NCBI GenBank assembly: GCA_024234735.1
Contig: JACKNV010000002.1
Span: 62,001-126,000, forward strand
Reading direction: 5' to 3'
Length of the DNA: 64,000 bases
From: Pseudomonadales bacterium
GTDB lineage: Bacteria > Pseudomonadota > Gammaproteobacteria > Pseudomonadales > Halieaceae
Made by a program: the position numbers and the translations under genes. Every line of letters starts with the position of its first letter. Positions within the stretch are counted from its first letter, which is position 1. This document shows, piece after piece, positions 34,025 to 42,267 of the stretch. The notes beneath the pieces are model-generated. The model did no database searches, was not told the origin of the DNA, and saw nothing but the letters and a program-made list of their open reading frames with translations.

Positions 34025-35728
34025 GTGAAACCGGCCACCCTCGCGCACCGCCGGGAACTGTGCTTCTGGGGCTGGGGCTACGCCGATGCCGGACTCACCC
34101 CGGCGGAGCAGTCCCAGGTGGCCGGGCTGGCGGCGCAACTGGGTACCGGTGCCGCGCCGGCGCCGGCGCCGCGGCTGGAAGAGTTCGACCTCCCGGCGCC
34201 CCGGGTGGCCGCGCCGGCCAGGCTGGCGGCGATCATGTCAGCCACGCCCTACGATCGCATTACCCACGGTTACGGCAAGTCCTTCGCCGACCTGGTGCGG
34301 CTGCAGGCGCGCACCATGGCGCACCCGCCGGACTGGGTGGCCTTCCCGCGCAGCGAGGACGATGTCGAGGCACTGCTGGAGTTTGCCGCCGGCAGCGGCG
34401 CGGCGGTGATCCCCTTCGGTGGCGGCACCAGCGTGTGCGGCGGGGTGGAGCCGGATGTAGGCGGTGACTACCGTGCGGTGATCAGCGTGGATCTGCAGTA
34501 CCTCAACCAGGTGTTGGAGGTGGACAGAAGCAGCCGTGCGGCGCTGATCGAGGGCGGTGCCCTGGGCCCCGAGCTGGAGTCCCAGCTCAAACCTCATGGG
34601 CTGACCCTGCGTCACTTTCCGCAGAGCTTCGAGTTTTCCACGCTGGGCGGCTGGATCGCCACCCGCGCTGGCGGCCATTTCGCCACCCATTACACCCATA
34701 TCGACGATTTCGTCGAGAGCGTGCGTATGCTGACGCCGCGCGGCGCTATGGAAAGCCGCCGCCTGCCCGGCTCCGGCGCGGGGCCGTCGCCGGATCGCAT
34801 GATGATCGGCTCAGAGGGCACCCTGGGGTTGATCACCCGCGCCTGGATGCGCCTGCAGGACCGGCCGCGCTTTCGCGCCAGTGCCAGCGTCACCTTCCCG
34901 GGGATGCCCCAGGCCGCCGAAGCAGTGCGCGCCATCAGCCAGGCGGGGCTGTTCCCCAGCAACTGCCGGCTGCTGGACCCGCTGGAGGCATTCATGAACG
35001 GCGTCGGGGACGGCAACACCGCGCTGCTGGTGCTGGCTTTCGAGTCCGCCGATCACCCCCTGCAGGCCTGGATGGCCCGCGCCCTGGAACTGCTCGCCGA
35101 CCACGGCGGCCGCTGGGATGCCGACAGCGTGCAGCGCTCCATGGCGGCGGCCGGCGGGGGTGAGGAGGGCGGCGAACACCGCAAGGGCGCGGCCGGCGAC
35201 TGGCGCAACCAGTTCCTGCGGGCGCCCTATTACCGCAACTACCTCACTCCCGCCGGCATCATCGCCGATACCTTCGAGACCGCCATCACCTGGGACCGTT
35301 TCGAGGCCTTCTACGCCGGCGTGCGCGAGCGGGTGGGCGGGGCGATTCGCGAGGTCAGCGGCGCGGAGCCATTGCTCAGCTGCCGCTTCACCCACGTCTA
35401 TCCCGACGGCCCCGCGCCGTATTTCACCTTCTACTGCATGGGCACCGGAAGCGGCGACATGAACGCCATGCTGGACCGCTGGCGCACGATAAAACTGGCG
35501 GCCAACGAGGCCGTCACCAGCCTGGGTGGCACCGTGACCCACCACCATGCGGTGGGCCGTGACCACCGCCCGCATGGCTACGACGAGCAAGTGCCGCCGC
35601 TGTTCCGCGAGGCCTTCGCCGGCGCCCGCCGGGTGCTGGACCCGAACGGCTTGATGAACCCCGGGGTGCTGCTGGATACGCCCGAGCGCGGCGCGGTGGT
35701 GGGCGGGGTACTGCGGCATCCTCAATAA
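34025..35728 (+). CDS. FAD-binding oxidase, alkylglycerone-phosphate synthase-like
   Basis: 567 aa, VAO-type flavoprotein. The FAD-binding PCMH signature is FGGGTSVCGGVEP near residue 135 with VISVDLQYLNQVLEVDRSSR following; the FAD_oxidase_C part contains THVYPDGPAPYFTFYCMGTG and the HHHAVGRDHRPH active-site region, and the end is LDPNGLMNPGVLLDTPE. The layout equals alkyldihydroxyacetonephosphate synthase (AGPS) and related bacterial oxidases, which build ether-lipid intermediates. The GTG start is 4 bp after the DUF1254 stop, so transcription is shared. Confidence 0.9.
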   Translation: MKPATLAHRRELCFWGWGYADAGLTPAEQSQVAGLAAQLGTGAAPAPAPRLEEFDLPAPRVAAPARLAAIMSATPYDRITHGYGKSFADLVRLQARTMAHPPDWVAFPRSEDDVEALLEFAAGSGAAVIPFGGGTSVCGGVEPDVGGDYRAVISVDLQYLNQVLEVDRSSRAALIEGGALGPELESQLKPHGLTLRHFPQSFEFSTLGGWIATRAGGHFATHYTHIDDFVESVRMLTPRGAMESRRLPGSGAGPSPDRMMIGSEGTLGLITRAWMRLQDRPRFRASASVTFPGMPQAAEAVRAISQAGLFPSNCRLLDPLEAFMNGVGDGNTALLVLAFESADHPLQAWMARALELLADHGGRWDADSVQRSMAAAGGGEEGGEHRKGAAGDWRNQFLRAPYYRNYLTPAGIIADTFETAITWDRFEAFYAGVRERVGGAIREVSGAEPLLSCRFTHVYPDGPAPYFTFYCMGTGSGDMNAMLDRWRTIKLAANEAVTSLGGTVTHHHAVGRDHRPHGYDEQVPPLFREAFAGARRVLDPNGLMNPGVLLDTPERGAVVGGVLRHPQ

Positions 35729-35759
35729 TTGTGCTTACCGTTCACCGAGGACTTCCCCC

Positions 35760-37406
35760 ATGCTGAACCGCGCTATCGTGCTGCTCGCCGCCCTCCTGCT
35801 GGCAGCCTGTTCCGACGGCAACAATCATCCCGCCGTGGTGGGGCCGGCACCGGCACCGCTGGAGGAGTCGGTGACGCTTTCCGCGGGGCCGATCCAGGGC
35901 CAGGCTTCTACCCGGGCCGACACCTGGGAGTGGCTGGGGTTGCCCTACGCAGCGGCACCGGTGGGTGAGCTGCGCTGGAAGGCGCCCCGGGATGTCGCGC
36001 CCTGGACGGAGACCCTGTCAGTACAGGCCTTGCCACCGGAGTGCCCGCAGTTCGATTTTTTTGGCGCCTACGTCGGCGAGGAGGACTGTCTCTACCTCAA
36101 CGTGTGGCGCCCCCGCAGCCAGCAGCGGGAGTTGCCGGTCATGGTGTGGATACACGGCGGCGGCAATAACTCCGGAGCGACCAATTGGCCGGTATTCAAC
36201 GGCGCCCGCCTGGCCGCTGCCGCGAATATCGTGGTAGTGACTGTCCAGTACCGCCTGGGCCCGCTGGGCTGGCTCTACTATGGGCCGCTGCAGGATGGCG
36301 ACAGCAACGACAATTCAGGCAACTTCGGCACGCTCGACCTCATCGCCGCCCTGCGCTGGGTACAGGACAATATCGCCGATTTCGGCGGCGACCCGTATGC
36401 GGTAACGGTGGCTGGCGAGTCCGCCGGGGGTGCCGATATATTGTCGTTGATGGTGAGCCAGCAGGCCAGCGGCCTGTTCCAGAAGGCCATCGTGCAGAGC
36501 GCTGGCGGGCGTGTCACCACCACGGCGGATGCCGCCAGCGCCGCTGTTCGCCTGGTCGATGAACTCAGGGCGCTCGAGGGCGTCACCGAACAGCCGATGA
36601 CCGATCCCGAACTGGCGGCCTACCTGCGCGGCAAGAGCGCGCGGGAGATCATCAGCAATAACCCCGGCACCCCGGCCATATTCGGTGATGGCCACGTCAT
36701 ACCCGCGGCCGGCTTCGACTTGTTCGCCAGCGGGGATTTTCCTGCCAAGGTGCCCCTGCTGATCGGCACCAACCGGGACGAGTTCAAGCTATACACCAAT
36801 CCGGCCGGTTACAATGTTATGCCCGACGCGAGTGAGGAGCTGCGTGCGGCGGCCGGGCGCTACGTCAGCGACCTGTGGCGGGTGACTGCGGCGGACAGCA
36901 TTGCCACCCGGCTGCGGGCCCTGGACGACTACCCGGACATCTACGTCTACCGCTTCAACTGGGGTTCACCCAATGCCGACGGCAACAGCCCGCTGCCCGG
37001 TAATTTCGGGGCGACCGGCGGTGCCCACCACGGTGCGGAAATGCCGTTCATGTTCGGCAACTGGGACACCTTCCTGCTGGACGCATACAAGGACCTGCTG
37101 TTTACCGAAGACAACGCAGCCAGCCGCGAGGCGATGTCCGGTGTGATGGTGGATTACTGGGGCAGCTTCATCCGCCAGGGCAACCCCAACGGCGGCAGCC
37201 AGCCGCCCTGGACACCCTGGAGCAATGCGGCGGCCGGATTCAAGGCCATCGTGCTGGACGTCAACTATGACGACAACCAGCCCCTGATCGGTGAGGACTA
37301 CAGTGCCTGGACCGTGGAATCCGTGCTGGCCGAGGTGCAGGCCAACGTCGTCGAGCCCCTGCTGTCCGAGCTCATGCCCTATCTGGACGCCTGGCTGGAG
37401 GACTAG
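35760..37406 (+). CDS. Type-B carboxylesterase lipoprotein
   Basis: 548 aa. The N-terminus is a lipoprotein signal (LLLAACSDGN, lipobox LLAAC), so it is probably an outer-membrane anchored esterase. The family motif is GESAGG at residues 219-224 with catalytic Ser221; EDCLYLNVWRPRSQQRELPV and VWIHGGGNNSG give the typical oxyanion turn. The later HHGAEMPFMFGN block contains the family's catalytic-His region. Carboxylesterase/lipase group B, cleaving short ester substrates. Next to it at 37,458 is tRNA-Arg. Confidence 0.94.
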   Translation: MLNRAIVLLAALLLAACSDGNNHPAVVGPAPAPLEESVTLSAGPIQGQASTRADTWEWLGLPYAAAPVGELRWKAPRDVAPWTETLSVQALPPECPQFDFFGAYVGEEDCLYLNVWRPRSQQRELPVMVWIHGGGNNSGATNWPVFNGARLAAAANIVVVTVQYRLGPLGWLYYGPLQDGDSNDNSGNFGTLDLIAALRWVQDNIADFGGDPYAVTVAGESAGGADILSLMVSQQASGLFQKAIVQSAGGRVTTTADAASAAVRLVDELRALEGVTEQPMTDPELAAYLRGKSAREIISNNPGTPAIFGDGHVIPAAGFDLFASGDFPAKVPLLIGTNRDEFKLYTNPAGYNVMPDASEELRAAAGRYVSDLWRVTAADSIATRLRALDDYPDIYVYRFNWGSPNADGNSPLPGNFGATGGAHHGAEMPFMFGNWDTFLLDAYKDLLFTEDNAASREAMSGVMVDYWGSFIRQGNPNGGSQPPWTPWSNAAAGFKAIVLDVNYDDNQPLIGEDYSAWTVESVLAEVQANVVEPLLSELMPYLDAWLED

Positions 37407-37457
37407 GGGACGGCCCTTGACTCCAATGCCTCCGGTCCTTATAGTACGCCCCCTCAC

Positions 37458-37534
37458 GCGCCTGTAGCTCAGCTGGATAGAGTACCTGGCTACGAACCAG
37501 GCGGTCGCACGTTCGAATCGTGCCAGGCGCGCCA
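37458..37534 (+). tRNA. tRNA-Arg (anticodon ACG)
   Basis: 77 nt cloverleaf. The acceptor GCGCCTG (37,458-37,464) pairs with CAGGCGC (37,524-37,530), followed by discriminator G and encoded CCA (37,532-37,534). The anticodon stem is CCTGG/CCAGG with loop CTACGAA, anticodon ACG at 37,492-37,494. The T arm contains GTTCGAATC. Directly downstream begins IS-rich accessory DNA; no second copy of the tRNA 3' end was found at the far side of the island. Confidence 0.96.
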
Positions 37535-37560
37535 TCTTTTTCCGTGTCCTTTCCGGCCGG

Positions 37561-38829
37561 ATAGGTAACAGTTTATTCCGGGAGCATAGGTAACACTTTT
37601 GGAGCGAAGGGATTTCTCCCCACCGGCTCCACCTTGTTGAGCTCCCTGTCAAAGAAGCCTAGATCATATTCCAGGAAGCTGACCAGCCAAACCTCGTCGG
37701 CCACCTCTCTGACCCCCACGTACTGGCCTGCAAACACCGTACTGAGGTTTATTTTGCGCGTTCCAATGCATATCCGTCCACACCGCGTCACTTTGATTGT
37801 GCGGTCGTGACACGGGTATTCCGGGACCCCGGGCTCGAAGTATTCCCTGGCTGAAGGTGTATACAGTTCGCCGGGATACCGACCCTCAAGCCCCCCTGGT
37901 GGGACGCTCGTTATTGTATACCTCGATGAATTCATCGAAACGCTCCTGTTGCTGCAGAAAGTTGTAGGACGCCGGTTTGGTGGCCTCCTTCTTCAGCGTC
38001 AGGTGCATTCTCTCGTGGCGGCCATTCTGCTGGGGTCGGCCGGGCTTGATCCGCTCGATACTGATGCCCAGGCGCAACCACCAGATGGACAGACGGCTCA
38101 GACCAAATAGAGCATGGGGACTGGCGAACGGTATGCCATTGTCGGTCCGGATGGCCGCCGGCAGGCCAAATTCTTGAATGTGCGCTCAAATACCTCAAAT
38201 GCGGTGACTTCTTTGGTGGATTCCAGTCCCTGGCAAGCCAGCAGATATCGGCTTCGCTGGTCCGTGATCGTCAGCGGATAGCAGTATTTGTGATTGCCCA
38301 ACTTGAATTCACCCTTGAAATCCGCGCACCACAATGCGTTGGGGGGGCAGGGCCTGGCTAAGCGGTGTGCCTTTGGCTTTATGGCGCCGCCGTTTACGGC
38401 GTTTCACCAGGCCATGCCGGTCGAGCACCACATGGATCGTGCTGACAGCGGGTGGCTTGATCATGGGAAACTCTTTGACCAGCTTATCCTGGATCTTGGG
38501 GGCACCCCAGGTCCTGTGATCCTGTTTGATCCGCAGAATGGCCTTCTCGATCTGGAAGGGCAGCTTGTTCGGGTGCCGGTAGGAACTCTTGGATCGGTCC
38601 TCCAGCCCCCTGACACCGAATTCCTTGTACCGGTCAAAAATCTTGTATCCGGTCTTGCGTGAGATACCGAAGTCACGGCAGGCGACGGCCATCTTCTCCC
38701 CATCGAGGAGCCTGGCCACGAAACGAAGACGTTCATCCATACGGTTACACTCATTCCAGGGCATCTGGAGGCCTCCTCCAAATGCTGCAATTGTGTAACC
38801 TATCCGCCCGGAATAAACTGAAACCTATG
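37561..38829 (-). mobile_element. IS481-family element, degenerate
   Basis: About 1.27 kb with imperfect 36-bp inverted ends: the left end reads ATAGGTAACAGTTTATTCC and the reversed right end ATAGGTTTCAGTTTATTCC, each followed by GGG and a second ATAGGT-like word. The interior is one IS481-type integrase-core transposase broken by frameshifts. The element begins within 30 bp of the tRNA-Arg CCA end. Confidence 0.8.
37573..38764 (-). pseudogene. IS481-family transposase, frameshifted
   Basis: The pieces read in order: residues from 38,764 (MDERLRFVARLLDGEKMAVA, helix-turn-helix region and KIQDKLVKEFPMI), then from about 38,334 (WCADFKGEFKLGNHKYCYPL, the first DDE Asp), then from about 38,100 (ERIKPGRPQQNGRHERMHLT, catalytic Glu) and finally from about 37,905 (GRYPGELYTPSAREYFEPGV). 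Three frame changes are needed, one at a run of Gs near 38,340, one near 38,165 and one at a C run near 37,895. It cannot make a full transposase unless these are sequencing errors. Confidence 0.8.
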
Positions 38830-38891
38830 GGCCGGGAAGCTCACCGGTCTGTACCGGAGACATCCTTTACAGATCATGCCGGCTCTACCCC

Positions 38892-39151
38892 ATGTATGGA
38901 CTCCTCCTCGTTTGCAAGGGGCCTGTACGCTGGCGGTAGGATCGATTGCTCACGTGTATCCGGCCTCTCGATCGTGCTTTCCACGGGGCCTTGATGGGCT
39001 ATTCGCGCGCTGGCTCCCAAACGTTAACTCGGGCTTTTACGCCCTTGGGGTAGATCGGGTTTTGCCTGCGCCGGTTCGACCTGTTCGCCGTCAGTCAGAC
39101 TCCTTTGCAATCGTCGGTAGGACTAACTCTGTTGTTTACCGGCCAGGACTG
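38892..39151 (-). ncRNA. Putative bridge RNA region of IS1111 copy 1
   Basis: IS110-family transposases use a structured bridge RNA from the element's non-coding end whose loops pair with target and donor DNA. Here the non-coding 3' end has a hairpin GGGC-TTTTAC-GCCC (39,031-39,044). On one side is GTTAAC (39,023-39,028), on the other GGGGTAG (39,047-39,053). The element is flanked by CTACCCC (38,885-38,891), the complement of GGGGTAG, and by GTTAAC (40,281-40,286). The two guide-like words around one hairpin match both sides of the insertion site, as expected for a target-binding loop. Transcript ends are not known. Confidence 0.5.
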
Positions 39152-40189
39152 CTAAGCCGTGGCCGTAGACCAGTTCTCATCGTATTCACGCTCATGGTGC
39201 AGTAGCGCCCAGGCCATGCAGGCGGTCTTGTTGGCCACCGCTATCGCCACAACGTTCGTATGACGTCGCTCTCCAAGGCTGTTGATCCAGCGACTGAGTG
39301 GGTCGGCCTTGCCTTTGGCTACCTGCACTGTCGCTCTGGCGCCGTGTATCAGTAGAGTGCGCAAGTATGCATTGCCCCGCTTACTGATGCCTAGCATGCG
39401 CTCCTTGCCACCGGTGCCGTGGTGTTTCGGCGTCAAACCGAGCGTAACGGCGAAGTCACGGCCCCGTGCAAATCCATCGCCGGTGCCGAGGGTGGCGACC
39501 AGTGCGGTGGCGGTGATTGGCCCGACGCCCCGCAAAGCCATCAAGCGTTGCGCGGCCGGAGATTCCTTCACCATCGCGGCGAGTTCATCATCTTGCTCCT
39601 TGATCCGCGCATCGAGATGGCGCAGGTCGCCCGCCAGGCCAGACAGCAGCCGCCGAAAGCGCATACTCAGTTCATTACTCGCATCTTCGAGCCACCACGA
39701 CAGCGCCTTGCGCAGAGCGTGGACGCGTTGTGGTGCCACCAGACCGTGCTCGCCGACGAGGCCCCGGATCTGGTTGACTTTCGCCGTGCGCTGCTTGATC
39801 AACTCCGAGCGAACCCGGTGCACCGCCAGCACATCCTGCTGTTCGACACTTTTGAGTGCCACGAAGCGCATTGAGGGCCTATTCATAGCCTCGCAGATGG
39901 CCGCGGCATCGTTGCGGTCGCTCTTGTTGCTCTTGACGTAGGGTTTCACGAACTGCGGCGCCATGAGCTTTACCCGATAGCCGCGCGCGGCGAGCTCCCG
40001 CCCCCAGTAATGGGCGCCGGCGCAGGCTTCCATGCCGATTTCTGCACCTTCGGGTACGCGTTTCTGAAGTTCTGACAGCCATTCGCGACGACGCAAACGC
40101 TTCTGCCAGACCACGTGCTCCCGTGAATCCACGCCGTGTAATTGGAACACATCTTTTGCCAAATCTACGCCAACTCGAATAATCTCCAT
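39152..40189 (-). CDS. IS110/IS1111-family transposase, copy 1
   Basis: 345 aa, intact. The N-terminal RuvC-like DEDD domain shows Asp9 (VGVDLAKDVFQ), Glu54 (IGMEACAGAHYWG), and Asp91/Asp94 (KSNKSDRNDAAAI). The C-terminal Tnp domain has LRGVGPITATALVATLGTGD and the conserved serine block GISKRGNAYLRTLLIHGA. It differs from copy 2 by one residue near the C-terminus (TACMAW versus TARMAW). It recombines DNA through a bridge RNA rather than through terminal cleavage. The gene has about 90 bp of the element upstream and about 260 bp of non-coding end downstream. Confidence 0.95.
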   Translation of the reverse strand: MEIIRVGVDLAKDVFQLHGVDSREHVVWQKRLRRREWLSELQKRVPEGAEIGMEACAGAHYWGRELAARGYRVKLMAPQFVKPYVKSNKSDRNDAAAICEAMNRPSMRFVALKSVEQQDVLAVHRVRSELIKQRTAKVNQIRGLVGEHGLVAPQRVHALRKALSWWLEDASNELSMRFRRLLSGLAGDLRHLDARIKEQDDELAAMVKESPAAQRLMALRGVGPITATALVATLGTGDGFARGRDFAVTLGLTPKHHGTGGKERMLGISKRGNAYLRTLLIHGARATVQVAKGKADPLSRWINSLGERRHTNVVAIAVANKTACMAWALLHHEREYDENWSTATA

Positions 40190-40344
40190 TGTGGGCTCCT
40201 CCTCTCATTATGACTGGTTGCCAACACTTCCAGTCTGGCACCTAGATGCCGAATATGGGTGAGGAGGAGTCCATCCCATTGTTAACGGGGTATGGGCATC
40301 CATACGTACCGGCTCTACCCCATTAACGGGGGATGGGCATCCAT

Positions 40345-40965
40345 ACGTACCCGATTGATAATGCCATCCCACCCGCAGTGGGTCAGCACTCTCAACCGGT
40401 AATTCTCAAAGTTCCTGAACCCGTAGGCTCGCCTCGAGATCATCTCCATCTTGTTGTGGAAACCCTCGGTGATGCCGTTGCTTTTGCTGAAGCGCCACAT
40501 GGCAATGATCTCGACTCCATCCAGTGAGTCAATGTCTTCGCCAGCGCCCTTAGCGGGCTCTCTCGCAGCTGTTCGAGCAATGCCAGGTAGGCCGGCAGCT
40601 TTTTCCTCGCACGACGGGCGGTGACCGTTTTGAGCAGCATAAAGCGAACCAACTCCTGCTTGGCTGTGTAGAGCACCTGCAACACCGGGTAATCCGCCAG
40701 GTAGGTCATCAGGTTCGCCTGCTGTTGGTCGTTGAGGTGCCAGGCGTGCCGGCGCATCAGGCTGAGCAGCCCCCGGTTCTTGCGCCCCTCGGGGTGGTGC
40801 TGCTGCCAGACCTTCAGGAAGTGCTGGTTGATCAGCCGGACCACGTGAAACCGGCCAGCCACAATCATCGCGTTGGGGAAATAGCGCCGGGCGATACTGC
40901 GGTAGGTCTCCGACAGGTCCATGACCACCACCTGGACATTGCCGCGATCCTTCAGGCCCTTTAAA
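40345..40965 (-). pseudogene. ISL3-family transposase remnant, 5'-truncated and frameshifted
   Basis: Reading from about 40,960 down: GLKDRGNVQVVVMDLSETYR, then FPNAMIVAGRFHVVRLINQH and LLSLMRRHAWHLNDQQQANL, the DDE-type ISL3 core with a D-L-S acidic site. A frameshift near 40,525 moves the C-terminus to another frame: GVEIIAMWRFSKSNGITEGF and SRRAYGFRNFENYRLRVLTH, the classical ISL3 end. The start of the gene is missing; its upstream junction at about 40,965 joins a dam fragment. A similar ISL3-like end fragment lies by copy 2 at 53,312. Confidence 0.82.
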
Positions 40966-41052
40966 TAATGAGCTGTGGTCCGGGAACAGGGGAATGATAT
41001 GGTCGGCGAGCTTTCGCTTCCCGCCGATCCAGGGTACCAGGGGCTTGTTCAC
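40966..41052 (-). pseudogene. 5' fragment of a phage-type DNA adenine methylase (dam)
   Basis: About 29 residues starting at a GTG: NKPLVPWIGGKRKLADHIIP then LFPDHSS. The PWIGGKR block is the SAM-binding N-terminal motif (FxGxG-like) of the D12-class DNA adenine methyltransferases in prophages and plasmids. The gene is cut after about 28 codons by the ISL3 remnant; the remainder is not in the window, so the gene is dead. Confidence 0.75.
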
Positions 41053-41233
41053 TGTCTCTCCTTGTGGTCGATTCACTCGGCCGATAGACTGCCCCTGCTG
41101 TGTGCGTACAGTGGCGGGCCCCGGCCTGAATCGCGGCCTCTGGTTGGTCGCGGTGAGGGGGCTGGCAGCTGTTGCCGCAGTTGCCAGTCGCCCGTCTTTC
41201 GTTAACTTGCTTCTCCTTTATATGGGGGGATAG

Positions 41234-42016
41234 GTGGCCGATTTATCTGCATTTGATCGCCCTCAAGAAACTATCGCTTGGGCAAGGGAAGCAGTCGCTG
41301 AATTCGGTGTCGAGTTCCACCGGTTTTTCAATGCGGGCCCATACGGCGCATTCACTGATGTCGATCCAGAGACTGGACACAAAATCCACAAGGTCAAGCT
41401 GCTCACCCCACTCCCTCCTGTCCTTGCTAGAAAAGCCACCGAAGCGCTCCTCCACATCAGGCACTCCTTTGACCAGTCGCTGTATGCTGGTTGTGTTGCC
41501 ATCGGAAAACCTCCCAGGAACGACATCCATTTCCCCTGGCGAAGGGATCCCACTGACTTGGAAGCGACCTTCCACAATAGAAATTCCGTCATTCCCCCCG
41601 AATTTTGGGATGTTCTGAGAAGGGAGGAGCCATATCCAACTGGCGATAGCTATCCCGGGGGAGACGATGCAATTAGAGAACTTGCCAAGATAGCGAACAG
41701 GAAGCACACGGTTGGCCTGGTAATTCAAGCGCACGTTGCAGGTACTGCCTTCATGATATCGTCTGCCAGGAACACCGATTATCTTTCGACAGGTGGTGGT
41801 GGAGGATGGGACCCGTTGAAAAACGAGATCATACTCGCAGTTTATTCCGGGGATGTTCAATTTGATCAACAGTACAGTATCGCCTCCCAAGTAACTTTTG
41901 ACATAACCCCTCCTCTGGGTGGCCTGCCTGTGCAAAAGGCCCTGGATAGATTCGCGGACAAGGCTGAGCATTTTCTTGAAGCCCTCAAGGCCGAGTGCGC
42001 CAGGATTATCACTTAG
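41234..42016 (+). CDS. Unrecognised 260-aa protein in the accessory island
   Basis: The GTG start follows GGGGGGA by only about 3 bases. The protein is soluble with aromatic and Gly-rich stretches: PQETIAWAREAVAEFGVEFH (near the N-terminus), TPLPPVLARKATEALLHIRH and FPWRRDPTDLEATFHNRNSV (middle), a loop TDYLSTGGGGGWDPLKNEII, and a helical end (LDRFADKAEHFLEALKAECA). No catalytic signature or known family stands out to me. It is followed by 250 bp of AT-rich regulatory DNA before hipB, and the dam fragment precedes it divergently. It belongs to the island's cargo, but I can assign no role. Confidence 0.7.
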   Translation: MADLSAFDRPQETIAWAREAVAEFGVEFHRFFNAGPYGAFTDVDPETGHKIHKVKLLTPLPPVLARKATEALLHIRHSFDQSLYAGCVAIGKPPRNDIHFPWRRDPTDLEATFHNRNSVIPPEFWDVLRREEPYPTGDSYPGGDDAIRELAKIANRKHTVGLVIQAHVAGTAFMISSARNTDYLSTGGGGGWDPLKNEIILAVYSGDVQFDQQYSIASQVTFDITPPLGGLPVQKALDRFADKAEHFLEALKAECARIIT

Positions 42017-42163
42017 CACAGTATTACACGAGCCAAACTACAAACTACTATTCTGACGCCGGAAATCGACCCCTGCGTTCTTCTCTTAGGCTAAGACGCC
42101 CTCGTAATCTTTAGCACAGAAAGACCCATATGACGATATATAAAAATATATTATTTAACAGGA

Positions 42164-42257
42164 ATGATCTAATAACATAGATCATCGGTTGACTTCTGAG
42201 TAAAGTGATCTATATTAATAGATGGTAGTGTAATTAAGAGCTATTTATATAGATCAT
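42164..42257. promoter_or_regulatory. Three evenly phased hipBA operators
   Basis: The palindrome ATGATCTA-N6-TAGATCAT is perfect at 42,164-42,185, degenerate at 42,205-42,226 (TGATCTA-TATTAA-TAGATGG) and degenerate at 42,236-42,257 (AAGAGCTA-TTTATA-TAGATCAT). Centres are 41 and 31 bp apart, four and three helical turns, so a bound repressor would lie on one face. They cover the promoter. E. coli HipB sites have the form TATCC-N8-GGATA; the sequences here differ, but the multi-operator plan is alike. Confidence 0.65.
42189..42216 (+). promoter_or_regulatory. Candidate hipBA promoter
   Basis: -35 TTGACT (42,189-42,194), 16 bp spacer, -10 TATATT (42,211-42,216), lying between and over operators 1 and 2, about 50 bp before the hipB start. 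Repression by HipB at the flanking palindromes is therefore plausible. Confidence 0.55.
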
Positions 42258-42267
42258 TTATGGTGAC

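Larger units (their letters stand above)
38892..40278 (-). mobile_element. IS1111-type (IS110 family) element, copy 1
   Basis: The element has sub-terminal inverted repeats ATGGACTCCTCCTC (38,896-38,909) and GAGGAGGAGTCCAT (40,261-40,274), a single DEDD transposase gene and a roughly 260-bp non-coding end 3' of that gene, the IS1111 layout. Identity with copy 2 extends beyond the element, from 38,846 to 40,290 (versus 51,867-53,311), with one base difference seen (39,220 A, 52,241 G). The flanks are CTACCCC on the left and ATTGTTAAC on the right. Confidence 0.85.
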
